NCBI RefSeq assembly: GCF_958405655.1
Contig: NZ_CATYWO010000001.1
Coordinates: 992,001-1,056,000 of the forward strand
From: Ralstonia condita
GTDB taxonomy: Bacteria > Pseudomonadota > Gammaproteobacteria > Burkholderiales > Burkholderiaceae
Reading direction: 5' to 3'
Length of the DNA: 64,000 nucleotides
Part shown: one piece after another, positions 50,614-59,194 of the stretch
How positions within the stretch are numbered: the stretch's first letter is position 1
Layout of the letters: each line of letters begins with the position of its first letter
Notes under the pieces: model-generated
What the model was told of the DNA's origin: nothing
Seen by the model: only the letters and a program-made list of their open reading frames with translations
Database searches by the model: none
Translations under genes and position numbers: made by a program

Positions 50614-50811
50614 ATGCCGAAGATGAAGACGAAGAAAAGCGCCTCCAAGCGCTTTACTGCCCGTCCTGGTGGCACGATCAAACGTGGCCAAGCCTTCAAG
50701 CGTCACATCCTGACCAAGAAGACCACCAAGAACAAGCGTCACCTGCGCGGTACCGAGGGCGTCCATGAGACGAACCTGAAGTCCGTTCGCGCAATGATGC
50801 CGTACGCCTAA
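50614..50811 (+). CDS. rpmI: 50S ribosomal protein L35
   Basis: 65 residues: MPKMKTKKSASKRF, RPGGTIKRGQAFKRHILTKK and the NLKSVRAMMPYA end are the full L35 pattern. It is a small basic ribosomal large-subunit protein. The start at 50614 has GGAG eight to nine bases upstream. It lies between infC and rplT, the conserved order. In enterobacteria L20 controls rpmI through an RNA pseudoknot; the 167-base gap before this gene could hold a similar element, but I cannot show it. Confidence 0.97.
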   Translation: MPKMKTKKSASKRFTARPGGTIKRGQAFKRHILTKKTTKNKRHLRGTEGVHETNLKSVRAMMPYA

Positions 50812-50839
50812 CCCTAACTAACTACGAAAGGAGCATTTC

Positions 50840-51196
50840 ATGCCTCGAGTAAAACGTGGGGTCACAGCGCGGGCCCGTCATAAGAAGGTTATCAGCGCAG
50901 CCAAGGGTTACCGCGGCCGCCGCAATAACGTCTATCGCATCGCCAAGCAGGCGGTCATGCGTGCTGGTCAGTACGCCTACCGCGATCGTCGCAACAAGAA
51001 GCGCGTGTTCCGCGCGCTCTGGATTGCACGTATCAACGCTGGCGCACGCGAGCATGGTCTGACCTACAGCAAGTTCATGAACGGCCTGAAGAAGGCGTCC
51101 ATCGAGCTGGACCGCAAGGTGCTGTCGGACATGGCCATTCACGACAAGGTGGCTTTTGCCGCCATCGTGAACCAGGTGAAAGCCAACGTCGCCTGA
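50840..51196 (+). CDS. rplT: 50S ribosomal protein L20
   Basis: 118 residues: MPRVKRGVTARARHKKVI, GYRGRRNNVYRIAKQAVM and LWIARINAGAREHGLTYSKFMNGLKKA are L20 hallmarks. It is needed early in 50S assembly and binds 23S rRNA; in other bacteria it also represses its own operon. GAAAGGAG lies about eight bases before the ATG. It ends before a terminator, so it closes the thrS-infC-rpmI-rplT group. Confidence 0.98.
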   Translation: MPRVKRGVTARARHKKVISAAKGYRGRRNNVYRIAKQAVMRAGQYAYRDRRNKKRVFRALWIARINAGAREHGLTYSKFMNGLKKASIELDRKVLSDMAIHDKVAFAAIVNQVKANVA

Positions 51197-51256
51197 ATTG
51201 GATTGGCCGGGTAGGCCGCTGGAATTGCCCAGTGACTTTGCCGGCTGATCACCCTG

Positions 51257-51284
51257 ACGGGGCTCTCACCGAGCCCCGTTTTTT
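51257..51284 (+). terminator. Intrinsic terminator after rplT
   Basis: ACGGGGCTC-TCACC-GAGCCCCGT stem-loop followed by six T. It lies 60 bases after rplT and about 55 before pheS, so pheS-pheT expression needs readthrough or its own promoter. Confidence 0.93.
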
Positions 51285-51337
51285 ATTCCGCGCATTTCGC
51301 GGACCCGAATCACCCGAATTTTCTCGCTCGCCTTCCC

Positions 51338-52372
51338 ATGTCACTGGATCTGGATCAAGTCGTCGCCGATGCCCAAAACGCGTTTGCCTCTGCGGAGGAC
51401 AACGCCTCGCTGGAAAACGAGAAGGCACGCTTTCTCGGTAAGTCTGGCGTGCTGACCGACTTGCTCAAAGGCTTGGGCAAGCTCGATCCGGAGACGCGCA
51501 AGTCCGAAGGCGCGCGCATCAACCAGGCCAAGAGCCGCGTTGAAGAGGCGCTGACCGCCCGCCGCCAGGCGCTGGCCGACGCGCTGATGAACGCCCGTCT
51601 GGCCGCCGAGGCGATCGACGTGACGCTGCCCGGCCGCGATGTGGCCGAGGGCAGCCTGCACCCGGTGATGAACACCTGGGAGCGCGTCGCCAAGATCTTC
51701 GGCTCGATCGGTTTTGACGTGGCTGACGGCCCAGAAATCGAATCGGACTGGATGAACTTCACTGCGTTGAACAACCCGGACAATCATCCGGCGCGCTCGA
51801 TGCAGGACACCTTCTACATCGATGGCCGCGACAGCGAAGACAAGCTCTTGCTGCTGCGCACGCACACCAGCCCGATGCAGGTGCGTTACGCTCGCATGCA
51901 CGTTGAGAAATACAAGCACCTCGACCGCATTCCGCCCATCAAGGTCATCGCGCCGGGCCGCACGTACCGCGTCGACAGCGACGCTACGCACTCGCCGATG
52001 TTCCATCAGGTCGAAGGCCTCTGGATTGCCGACAACATTAGTTTTGCCGACCTGAAGGGCGTCTATACCGACTTCCTGCGCAACTTCTTTGAGCGGGACG
52101 ACATCCAGGTGCGTTTCCGCCCGTCGTATTTCCCGTTCACCGAACCGTCGGCCGAGATCGATATGGCGTTCGGCAACGGCAAATGGCTGGAGATTTCCGG
52201 CTCCGGCCAGGTGCACCCGACCGTGGTGCGCAACATGGGCCTGGACCCTGAGCGCTACATCGGCTTTGCGTTCGGCTCCGGCCTGGAGCGCCTGACGATG
52301 CTGCGCTATGGCATCAACGACCTGCGCCTGTTCTTCGAGGGCGATGTGCGTTTCCTGCGCCAGTTCGCGTAA
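51338..52372 (+). CDS. pheS: Phenylalanyl-tRNA synthetase alpha subunit
   Basis: 344 residues. An N-terminal coiled coil (SRVEEALTARRQALADALMN) precedes the class II core: HPVMNTWERVAKIFGSIGFDVADGPEIE, RLLRTHTSPMQ-like LLLRTHTSPMQVRY, FHQVEGLWI and GFAFGSGLERLTMLRYGI. With PheT it charges tRNA-Phe. It is separated from pheT by 62 bases. Confidence 0.98.
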   Translation: MSLDLDQVVADAQNAFASAEDNASLENEKARFLGKSGVLTDLLKGLGKLDPETRKSEGARINQAKSRVEEALTARRQALADALMNARLAAEAIDVTLPGRDVAEGSLHPVMNTWERVAKIFGSIGFDVADGPEIESDWMNFTALNNPDNHPARSMQDTFYIDGRDSEDKLLLLRTHTSPMQVRYARMHVEKYKHLDRIPPIKVIAPGRTYRVDSDATHSPMFHQVEGLWIADNISFADLKGVYTDFLRNFFERDDIQVRFRPSYFPFTEPSAEIDMAFGNGKWLEISGSGQVHPTVVRNMGLDPERYIGFAFGSGLERLTMLRYGINDLRLFFEGDVRFLRQFA

Positions 52373-52434
52373 GCGCCGAGCGCTCGCACTGGTACTTCGT
52401 CGCCCCGTTAATCGAATTTCTTTTCTGTCGCGCC

Positions 52435-54864
52435 ATGCAATTTCCGGAATCCTGGCTTCGCAGTTTCGTCAATCCGTCGATCACCACGGATGAGCTCTCC
52501 CATCGCCTGACGATGGCCGGCCTCGAGGTGGAAGAGGTCGACCCCGTTGCTCCGCCGTTCTCGCAGATCGTTGTCGGCCATGTGGTCGAGGTCAACAAGC
52601 ACCCGGATGCCGATCGCCTGAACGTCTGCAAGGTCGATGCGGGTACGGGCGAGCTGCTGCAGATCGTCTGCGGCGCGCCGAACGTGTCGGTGGGCATCAA
52701 GGTGCCGTGCGCGATGGTCGGCGCCGAGCTGCCGCCTGGCGAAGATGGCAAGCCGTTCAAGATCAAGATCGGCAAGCTGCGCGGCGTGGAGAGCTACGGC
52801 ATGCTGTGTTCGGCGCGCGAGCTGAAGCTGTCGGAAGATCACGGCGGTCTGCTGATCCTGCCGGAAGACACACCGGTCGGCGAAGACATTCGCAAGGTGC
52901 TGGATCTGGATGACCAGATCTTCATCATCAAACTCACACCCAACAAGGCGGATTGCCTGTCGATCCATGGGGTGGCGCGCGAAGTGTCCGCGCTGACCGG
53001 CGCACCGATCACCGTGCCGTCGATGGCGCCCGTGGCGGTGACGCTCGCTGACAAGCTGCCGGTCAAGGTGGAAGCACCGGACCTGTGCGGTCGCTTTTCG
53101 GGTCGCATCATTCGCGGCGTGAACGCGCACGCGAAGACGCCGGCCTGGATGGTCTCGCGCATCGAGCGCGCGGGCATGCGCAGCGTGTCGGCGTTGGTTG
53201 ATATTTCGAACTACGTGATGCTCGAACTGGGCCGCCCGTCGCACGTGTTCGACCTGGACAAGATCCACGGCGGCCTGACGGTGCGCTGGGGCAAGGCTGG
53301 CGAACAACTGAAACTGCTCAACGGCGACACCATCACCGTCGACGAAAAGGTCGGCGTGATCTCGGACGAGCAGGCCATCGAAAGCCTTGCCGGCATCATG
53401 GGCGGCGACAAGACGGCCGTCACGCTCGACACACAGAACATTTACGTCGAGGCCGCATTCTGGTGGCCGGCGGCTATTCAAGGCCGCGCGCGGCGCTACA
53501 ACTTCTCGACGGATGCAGGCCATCGCTTCGAGCGAGGCGTTGATTACGCGACCACCGTTGAACACATCGAACGCATCAGTGCGCTGATCCTCGAAATCTG
53601 CGGCGGCCAGGCTGGCCCGATCGACGATCAGATCGTCAATCTGCCCAAGCGCGAGCCGGTGCGCATGCGCGTCGCACGTGCTGCACGTGTGCTCGGTATT
53701 CCGCTGTCGCACGACGTTGTGGCAGACGTGTTCAAGCGCCTCGGCCTCACGTTCAGCGTGGACGGCGATGTGGTCATCGTCGAGCCGCCGTCGTATCGCT
53801 TCGACCTGGAGATCGAGGAAGACCTGATCGAAGAGGTCGCTCGCATCTACGGCTTCGAGCAGATTCCAGCCAAACCACCCGTCGCCGAAAACGCGATGCG
53901 TCCGACCAACGAGGCGCGCCGTACGATGCACGACGTGCGCCATGCCGTGGCTGCGCGCGATTACCACGAGGTCGTCAACTTCGCCTTCGTCGAGACCGAT
54001 TGGGAAGCCGATTTCGCTGGCAACACGCAGCCGATCCCGCTGCTGAACCCGATTGCCAGCCAGTACGCGGTGATGCGCAGCACGCTCATCGGCGGACTCG
54101 TCGACAAGGTTCGCTACAACCTGAACCGCAAGGCGTCGCGCGTGCGTATGTTTGAGGTGGGCCGTGTGTTCCATCGCGATGCGAGCGTTGCGGATGGGGG
54201 GCTGTCGGTTGCCGGTTATGCGCAGCCAATGATGGCAGGGGGTATTGCATATGGTCCCGCGAAGGAAGAACAGTGGGGCGTACCGTCGCGCGCCGTCGAT
54301 TTTTTCGACGTGAAGGGCGATGTGGAGTCCTTGCTGTGGCCGCTGCAGGCGCGTTTCGAGCGTGCGGAGCATCCGGCCCTGCACCCTGGCCGTTCGACCC
54401 GTGTCGTGCTGAATGGTCGCGCGATCGGCTGGATTGGCGAGCTGCATCCGCGTTGGCTGCAGAAGTACGATCTGCCGACCGCGCCCGTGGTGTGGGAGCT
54501 CGAACTCGACGCCATCACCGCGGTTGGTCTGCCGACGTACCGGGAAGTGCCGCGCGTGCCGGCGGTGACGCGCGATATCGCACTCGTTGTGCGTCAGGAT
54601 GTGGCGGTCCAGGATCTCGTCGACACGTTCGAAAAGACCGCGATCGGCACGTCGTGGCAGCGCTATCTGCAAGGCGTCGTGCTGTTCGATGAATTCCGTC
54701 CGAAGGCCGCGACGGCCGTGATTGGGGCGCAGGAGAAAAGCCTTGCCTTCAGAATTACGTTGCAAGATACTGACAGCACCCTCCAGGATGACATTGTCGA
54801 GGCCGCCACGCAGCAACTGATTCGAGCGGCCGGCGATGCATTCGGTGCGCGTCTGCGCGCCTGA
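52435..54864 (+). CDS. pheT: Phenylalanyl-tRNA synthetase beta subunit
   Basis: 809 residues, full length. Domains in order: a tRNA-binding (EMAP-like) region with GHVVEVNKHPDADRLNVCKVD, the B3/B4 editing domain, B5 (IPLSHDVVADVFKRLGL and YRFDLEIEEDLIEEVARIYGF), the catalytic-like core and a C-terminal FDX-ACB domain (YREVPRVPAVTRDIALVV). It binds and edits tRNA-Phe as the (alpha-beta)2 enzyme. It is followed by ihfA after 69 bases. Confidence 0.98.
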   Translation: MQFPESWLRSFVNPSITTDELSHRLTMAGLEVEEVDPVAPPFSQIVVGHVVEVNKHPDADRLNVCKVDAGTGELLQIVCGAPNVSVGIKVPCAMVGAELPPGEDGKPFKIKIGKLRGVESYGMLCSARELKLSEDHGGLLILPEDTPVGEDIRKVLDLDDQIFIIKLTPNKADCLSIHGVAREVSALTGAPITVPSMAPVAVTLADKLPVKVEAPDLCGRFSGRIIRGVNAHAKTPAWMVSRIERAGMRSVSALVDISNYVMLELGRPSHVFDLDKIHGGLTVRWGKAGEQLKLLNGDTITVDEKVGVISDEQAIESLAGIMGGDKTAVTLDTQNIYVEAAFWWPAAIQGRARRYNFSTDAGHRFERGVDYATTVEHIERISALILEICGGQAGPIDDQIVNLPKREPVRMRVARAARVLGIPLSHDVVADVFKRLGLTFSVDGDVVIVEPPSYRFDLEIEEDLIEEVARIYGFEQIPAKPPVAENAMRPTNEARRTMHDVRHAVAARDYHEVVNFAFVETDWEADFAGNTQPIPLLNPIASQYAVMRSTLIGGLVDKVRYNLNRKASRVRMFEVGRVFHRDASVADGGLSVAGYAQPMMAGGIAYGPAKEEQWGVPSRAVDFFDVKGDVESLLWPLQARFERAEHPALHPGRSTRVVLNGRAIGWIGELHPRWLQKYDLPTAPVVWELELDAITAVGLPTYREVPRVPAVTRDIALVVRQDVAVQDLVDTFEKTAIGTSWQRYLQGVVLFDEFRPKAATAVIGAQEKSLAFRITLQDTDSTLQDDIVEAATQQLIRAAGDAFGARLRA

Positions 54865-54933
54865 CGTCCGCCCCTCGCGAGAGACAGCTCGAACGAACCT
54901 CCGCATTCGGATCGAATACGCCAAGCGAATCCT

Positions 54934-55350
54934 ATGAACGATCAACACGCGTCCGCGCTGGCCGCATCTTTGGGCGAATCACTCGGCTCCTCTTCGACCG
55001 TACTGGCCGATGCCCGGGATGCGCGCGTCCAGGATGTGCCGACACTCACCAAGGCCGAACTCGCCGAGATGCTGTTCGAACAGGTCGGCCTGAACAAGCG
55101 CGAGTCGAAGGACATGGTCGAGGCGTTCTTTGACGTGATCCGCGAGGCGCTCGAGCAGGGCGATAGCGTCAAGCTGTCGGGCTTTGGCAACTTCCAGTTG
55201 CGCGACAAGCCGCAACGTCCGGGCCGCAACCCGAAAACCGGGGAGATCATCCCCATCACCGCACGCCGTGTCGTTACGTTCCACGCCAGCCAGAAGCTCA
55301 AGGCGCTCGTTGAAGAGCGCGTCGAGCCGCTGCCTGCGAGCGCTACGTAA
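54934..55350 (+). CDS. ihfA: Integration host factor alpha subunit
   Basis: 138 residues. The core from about residue 37 (TLTKAELAEMLFEQVGLNKRESKDMVEAFF) through GDSVKLSGFGNFQLRDKPQRPGRNPKTGEIIPITARRVVTFHAS is the IHF/HU fold with the Pro-containing beta arm that bends DNA. An acidic, low-complexity N-terminal extension of about 35 residues precedes it, as in other Ralstonia relatives. With IhfB it is a nucleoid protein acting in recombination and regulation. It lies downstream of pheT and before a MerR gene, the conserved order. Confidence 0.97.
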   Translation: MNDQHASALAASLGESLGSSSTVLADARDARVQDVPTLTKAELAEMLFEQVGLNKRESKDMVEAFFDVIREALEQGDSVKLSGFGNFQLRDKPQRPGRNPKTGEIIPITARRVVTFHASQKLKALVEERVEPLPASAT

Positions 55351-55383
55351 TTCCGTTTATTCTGCTTCTTTCGCCAGCCCTTC

Positions 55384-55821
55384 ATGGCCGCCGATAAACA
55401 TACGGAGCGGGTCAACCTGCCGCCCATTCCTGCCAAACGCTACTTCACCATCGGGGAAGTAAGTGACCTGTGCGCCGTCAAGCCGCACGTGCTGCGCTAT
55501 TGGGAGCAAGAGTTCACGCAACTCAAGCCCGTCAAGCGGCGCGGCAATCGCCGTTACTACCAGCATCATGAAGTGCTGCTGATCCGGCGCATCCGTGAGT
55601 TGCTGTACGAACAGGGATTTACGATCAATGGGGCGCGCAACCGGCTCGATGAGCTTCGGCATGGCGTCGGCAGTGCCGCGCCGTCGATCCCCGAACCGGA
55701 AGCCGAAAAGATCGAGGCAGCACCGCCGTCGCCAGCGATTGCCGATGGCGCAGTCGATGTGCCGGTGTTGCGGCGTGCGTTGATGGACCTACTGGCCGTC
55801 CTGCGCACGGACAAGGGGTAG
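55384..55821 (+). CDS. MerR-family transcriptional regulator
   Basis: 145 residues. The MerR HTH begins at RYFTIGEVSDLCAVKPHVLRYWEQEFTQLKPVKRRGNRRYYQHHEVLLIRRIRELL; a dimer helix follows and the C-terminus is short and Pro/Glu-rich. No metal-binding cysteines typical of MerR/CueR are seen. Family members are constantly found downstream of ihfA; the target is not known. A strong terminator follows, and tRNA-Pro lies convergent to it. Confidence 0.93.
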   Translation: MAADKHTERVNLPPIPAKRYFTIGEVSDLCAVKPHVLRYWEQEFTQLKPVKRRGNRRYYQHHEVLLIRRIRELLYEQGFTINGARNRLDELRHGVGSAAPSIPEPEAEKIEAAPPSPAIADGAVDVPVLRRALMDLLAVLRTDKG

Positions 55822-55842
55822 GCGGCGGCACCACCGGAAATG

Positions 55843-55880
55843 AAAAAGCCCGCGTAACGAAGACGTTACGCGGGCTTTTT
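55843..55880. terminator. Strong bidirectional terminator after the MerR gene
   Basis: AAAAAGCCCGCGTAACG and CGTTACGCGGGCTTTTT form a 17-pair stem around AAGA. A/T-runs on both sides allow use from both directions, serving the MerR gene and possibly the convergent tRNA-Pro transcript. Confidence 0.95.
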
Positions 55881-55882
55881 AT

Positions 55883-55961
<79 letters not shown>

Positions 55962-55998
55962 AAAGCATGAAAGTATAACAGAGACCGCTCGCCAATGA

Positions 55999-56916
55999 CT
56001 AGTGGGTCGCGCGCCGATAGCGTGCGGGCGTCATGCCCAGGTGCTGCTTGAATGCTTTGACAAAAGCGGCCTCCGATTGATAACCAACGCCCGTGCTGAT
56101 GTCGCCGACACCGTGCGGTGTGTGCATCAACTGGTCGCAGGCGAGGGTCATGCGCACGCGTGTGAGGAAGTTCCACACCGTCATGTCCGAGCGTGCCTTG
56201 AAATGACGGGCATAGGTAGCGCGCGACATGGCAGCCAGGTCAGCGAGCGTGTCGATCGTCCAGGGCTGCTCTGGCGCTGCAAGCATGGCCTGGACGGACG
56301 CGCCAAGGCGGGTGTCGGAGAGCAGCGTCAGGATGCCAGCGTCGGCGTGTTCGCGCTGTCCGTGGATGCGCAGCGCGAGCGTCAACAGCGCCTGGCTCAG
56401 CGCTGTGACAATGGCCAGCGCCCCCGGGGCGCGCGCTTCCGCCTCAACTCGCATGAGGTTGATGAGCGCCTGCAGCGCAGGAAACGACGTGCTGTCTGCC
56501 AGCGAGACGTGCAGCGGATCGGGCAGCGTCTGCAGGAGCAGGGCGGCAGAGCCGGGTTCATGCACGAAGCGGCCACACAGCAGGTCGACTTCGGCAGCGC
56601 CACGGCCGAGCTGGCGAAGCGGCAGCATGCCGTCGTGACCTGCGCGCGGCTTGCGGGCAGGTGTGTCACGCGAGCCGGCTGGATCTCGGAGGGTGTGTGC
56701 CTGGCCGCGCGGGAGGAGGATGAAGTCGCCTGCTCGCAGCGTGAGGCGGCGGCCGCCGATCTCGACGACACAACGGCCGGCGAGCACCAGATGAAATGGC
56801 GCCTGGCCGTCCGGCTCTGGATCATGCGGGATCGAGAAGGGCCCTTGGAACAGGCATCGCAAATCGAGGCTGGCTTGCGGCCGGATAAGTCTGATGAACC
56901 GGCTTAGGGCGTCCAT
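55999..56916 (-). CDS. AraC-family regulator with cupin-type sensor
   Basis: 305 residues. An N-terminal cupin_6 sensor (FHLVLAGRCVVEIGGRRLTLRAGDFILLPRGQAHTL) is followed by two HTH motifs of the AraC domain: TIDTLADLAAMSRATYARHFKARSDMTVWNFLTRVRM and DISTGVGYQSEAAFVKAFKQHLGMTPARYR. It is divergent from an AhpD-like gene, a pairing widespread in proteobacteria, so it probably controls that gene. No clear ribosome-binding site precedes the ATG at 56916. Confidence 0.92.
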   Translation of the reverse strand: MDALSRFIRLIRPQASLDLRCLFQGPFSIPHDPEPDGQAPFHLVLAGRCVVEIGGRRLTLRAGDFILLPRGQAHTLRDPAGSRDTPARKPRAGHDGMLPLRQLGRGAAEVDLLCGRFVHEPGSAALLLQTLPDPLHVSLADSTSFPALQALINLMRVEAEARAPGALAIVTALSQALLTLALRIHGQREHADAGILTLLSDTRLGASVQAMLAAPEQPWTIDTLADLAAMSRATYARHFKARSDMTVWNFLTRVRMTLACDQLMHTPHGVGDISTGVGYQSEAAFVKAFKQHLGMTPARYRRATH

Positions 56917-57031
56917 TGAGACGATTCCGCTAAAAATTGATCGGATCGAGTATTCATTGGATCGACCACAATGGCAATACTTTCCTGACGGCGCAGGCAT
57001 CGGGCCAGCGCCGCTTCATCGGGAGCACATC

Positions 57032-57373
57032 ATGCTGGACTGGGTCGACTATCGGAAAGCGTTGCTTGGGCGTATCGGCGAGATCGGACGCATCACGCCG
57101 GACACGGTCAAGGGCTATCAATTGCTGTCAGGTGCCGGCGCAAAGACGGGGCGCCTGGATGCGAAGACGCGCGAGCTGATTGCGCTGGCGGTGTCCGTGA
57201 CGGCGCGTTGCGACGGCTGTATTACCGTGCACACTGCTGAAGCCCTAAGGCATGGCGCCACGCATGAAGACATTGCCGAGGCGCTGGGCGTGGCAATTGC
57301 GATCAACGCGGGCGCCGCGCTGGTCTACTCGGCGCGCGTGATGGATGCTGTGCAGGCATATGAAAACGCCTGA
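57032..57373 (+). CDS. AhpD-like carboxymuconolactone decarboxylase family protein
   Basis: 113 residues. The core motif CDGCITVHTAEALRHGAT has the redox Cys pair and a His, matching the CMD/AhpD fold, with ELIALAVSVTARC before it. These proteins act as alkylhydroperoxidase-type thiol antioxidants; the CxxC makes true decarboxylase activity unlikely. The start at 57032 has GGGAG about seven bases upstream. It is divergent from the AraC gene and convergent with the epimerase gene, nine bases away. Confidence 0.92.
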   Translation: MLDWVDYRKALLGRIGEIGRITPDTVKGYQLLSGAGAKTGRLDAKTRELIALAVSVTARCDGCITVHTAEALRHGATHEDIAEALGVAIAINAGAALVYSARVMDAVQAYENA

Positions 57374-57382
57374 GCGCGTCAG

Positions 57383-58351
57383 CTAACGTGCGACTCGCAG
57401 GCAGCAGGTGGCCTGACGCGACTCACCCGGCGCGAGCAGGTGCAAGCCTTCGCCGTGGTGGATTGCGTTGGGCAGCCCCATCCACGGCTCGACGCAGTAG
57501 AAGTCGGACGTCGCGTTCTCCGTCCACGTGGTGATGGCGTGCCAGGGTACCGGCGCGTTGTCCACCTCGAAGCGGATGCGGCGACCCAGCGGTGCATCGG
57601 CATGCGGCGGGATGGCAAGCGTGGCTGCGCCGTCGGCGTCGAGCAGGTGGTAGCGATCCTGCAGCGCCGGGTCATTGAGCTGGTATGTACGTCGACCCGG
57701 TTCAGGTGTGTCGAGGCTGCCATCGGACAACTGCCGCGACAACCGCGATGGCGGCATCGACAGTTCGGTTGCGCCGCGCAGCGCGTGCGGTAGCGCCAGA
57801 TAGAAATGATGGCCCGCGTAGAAGGGCATGGGCGCATGGGCGCTGCCGTCGTCGACATGCCTGACCGTAAAGGTGGCCTCCAGCCCGTCGTGAAGCAGCC
57901 GGTATGTCACGCAAAACTCGAAGGCGAATGGGTAGCCTGCGCGGGTTTGCGTGCTGTCGCGCAAACGCATGACGATATGCTTGTCGCTCGCGTCTTCCAC
58001 CTCGAATGGCAGGTCACGGGCGAACCCGTGCTGCGGCAAGGCATGCACCTGGCCTCGCGCATCGCGCCAGCGCCCGGTTTCACCCTCGACGAAATGCCTG
58101 CCGATAAAGGGAAACAACAGGGGATTGCCGCCGCGTACTTTGGCGGGGTTCGACCAGTCTGCGTGTTCTGGCCAGAACAGGATGTCTTCGCCGCGATGGC
58201 GCCAACGCACGAGCCGCCCGCCGGCATGGGGTGCGAGCAGTAGCATGGAGCCGTCCACGCGGGCGTCTCCGATCCGGATGAGCGTTTGGTCCTGAAACCG
58301 GGCAGTGGGCAGATCGTGCATGGGGTCGGCAGCGCAGTGACTTGTTGGCAT
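57383..58351 (-). CDS. Aldose 1-epimerase family protein
   Basis: 312-322 residues. A galactose-mutarotase-like beta-sandwich: LLLAPHAGGRLVRWRHRGEDILFWP, GGNPLLFPFIGRH, ALPQHGFARDLPFEVE (catalytic His region) and YCVEPWMGLPNAIHHGEG (Glu region). It probably interconverts alpha and beta anomers of a hexose or hexose phosphate. Two starts are possible: 58351 and, ten codons in, 58321; neither has a clear Shine-Dalgarno. A short proline-rich gene lies divergently upstream. Confidence 0.87.
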   Translation of the reverse strand: MPTSHCAADPMHDLPTARFQDQTLIRIGDARVDGSMLLLAPHAGGRLVRWRHRGEDILFWPEHADWSNPAKVRGGNPLLFPFIGRHFVEGETGRWRDARGQVHALPQHGFARDLPFEVEDASDKHIVMRLRDSTQTRAGYPFAFEFCVTYRLLHDGLEATFTVRHVDDGSAHAPMPFYAGHHFYLALPHALRGATELSMPPSRLSRQLSDGSLDTPEPGRRTYQLNDPALQDRYHLLDADGAATLAIPPHADAPLGRRIRFEVDNAPVPWHAITTWTENATSDFYCVEPWMGLPNAIHHGEGLHLLAPGESRQATCCLRVAR

Positions 58352-58398
58352 GGGAATCGCATACTAGATTGTCAATGCGTTTTGTCTGGAGGGAAACC

Positions 58399-58557
58399 AT
58401 GTCTATCCGCCGCTGCGGTTTGTCTTGCCGCCAGATGCTGCCTGCACACACTGTCCCTCCGCCCGACGAACCCTCGCCACCCGGCATCCCGCCCGATTTG
58501 CCCTCGCCGGACGAGCCGCCGCCTCCCGTCGAGCCGCCCGAGGCTCTCGCGGTGTAA
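58399..58557 (+). CDS. Short proline-rich protein
   Basis: 52 residues. A head with two cysteines (MSIRRCGLSCRQM) precedes a tail that is more than 40 percent proline with acidic PPDEP, PSPDEPPPPVEPPE repeats. The start is well supported by GGAGGG six bases before the ATG. There is no TM segment. The PPDEP motif is shared with the peptide at 26750-26950, suggesting a small family of unknown role; a scaffold or SH3-like ligand is only speculation. Confidence 0.55.
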   Translation: MSIRRCGLSCRQMLPAHTVPPPDEPSPPGIPPDLPSPDEPPPPVEPPEALAV

Positions 58558-58659
58558 GGCATGGTTACCAATCGTCACAGCTTTGCGTGAAGCGGTTCGT
58601 AAGATTGCGTCAGTCGCGCGTAATATGCGCGTTTTTGTTACGACACTACGAGCCAAATC

Positions 58660-59028
58660 ATGTCGATTCTTCCGCGTTTGACCTTGTGCACCGTGCTGGC
58701 GGCCTCGATGGCCGGTTGTGTTGTTGCGCCACCCGCGCAAACGCGCACGGTCGTCGTGCATGAGCAGCCTGCACCCGCCCCGGTGGACCCGCGCGCCCGC
58801 TTTGACCAGGTGCAGGGCCGTCTTGCTGAAGAGTTTCACCGCGTCGACGTGCGCCAATCGCAGGGCTACATCGATCCGTACCGCGCCGATGGCTTGCGCG
58901 ACCGGCTGCGCCGTATCCGCCAGGAGGCCAACGATATGGCCAGCCAGCATCGCGGCGGCCTGTCAGGGGATGAGCAGCACGCGCTCAACGACGAGTTGGG
59001 CGCCGTCTCGCGCGATATCAATCGCTAA
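58660..59028 (+). CDS. Small lipoprotein
   Basis: 122 residues. A type II signal peptide (TLCTVLAASMAGCVVAPP) has the lipobox MAGC, so the mature protein is anchored by Cys near residue 20. A Pro-rich linker (PAPAPVDPRARFD) is followed by a helical, charged domain (LAEEFHRVDVRQSQGYIDPYRADGLRDRLRRIRQEAND). The function is unknown; the topology suggests outer-membrane attachment. A TATAATGCGC-like stretch (TAATATGCGC) precedes it by 35 bases and may be part of a promoter. Confidence 0.8.
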   Translation: MSILPRLTLCTVLAASMAGCVVAPPAQTRTVVVHEQPAPAPVDPRARFDQVQGRLAEEFHRVDVRQSQGYIDPYRADGLRDRLRRIRQEANDMASQHRGGLSGDEQHALNDELGAVSRDINR

Positions 59029-59194
59029 GGCGTCGCGTCCATCTTCGTGGACCGATTTTCGCTGATGCTGCGATGCGGCATCGGCGAAAAGCCATGTTGC
59101 GCAGGGGAGCGTGCGCATGCGGCGGAAGCTGGTACGCTGGCGGTCCCTCTGAACATGCTCACCCGTACCTGACGCGGGTTGCAGCGGCGCTGCC

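Noticed and set aside
51232..51441. Possible pheST leader peptide with several Phe codons
   Set aside because: The Phe codons lie after the terminator hairpin, not before it, so a classic attenuation layout does not fit. Start is a GTG without a ribosome site.
52408..54948. 846-codon minus-strand frame
   Set aside because: Antisense shadow of pheT; composition is Arg/His/Asp-rich and no family motif is seen.
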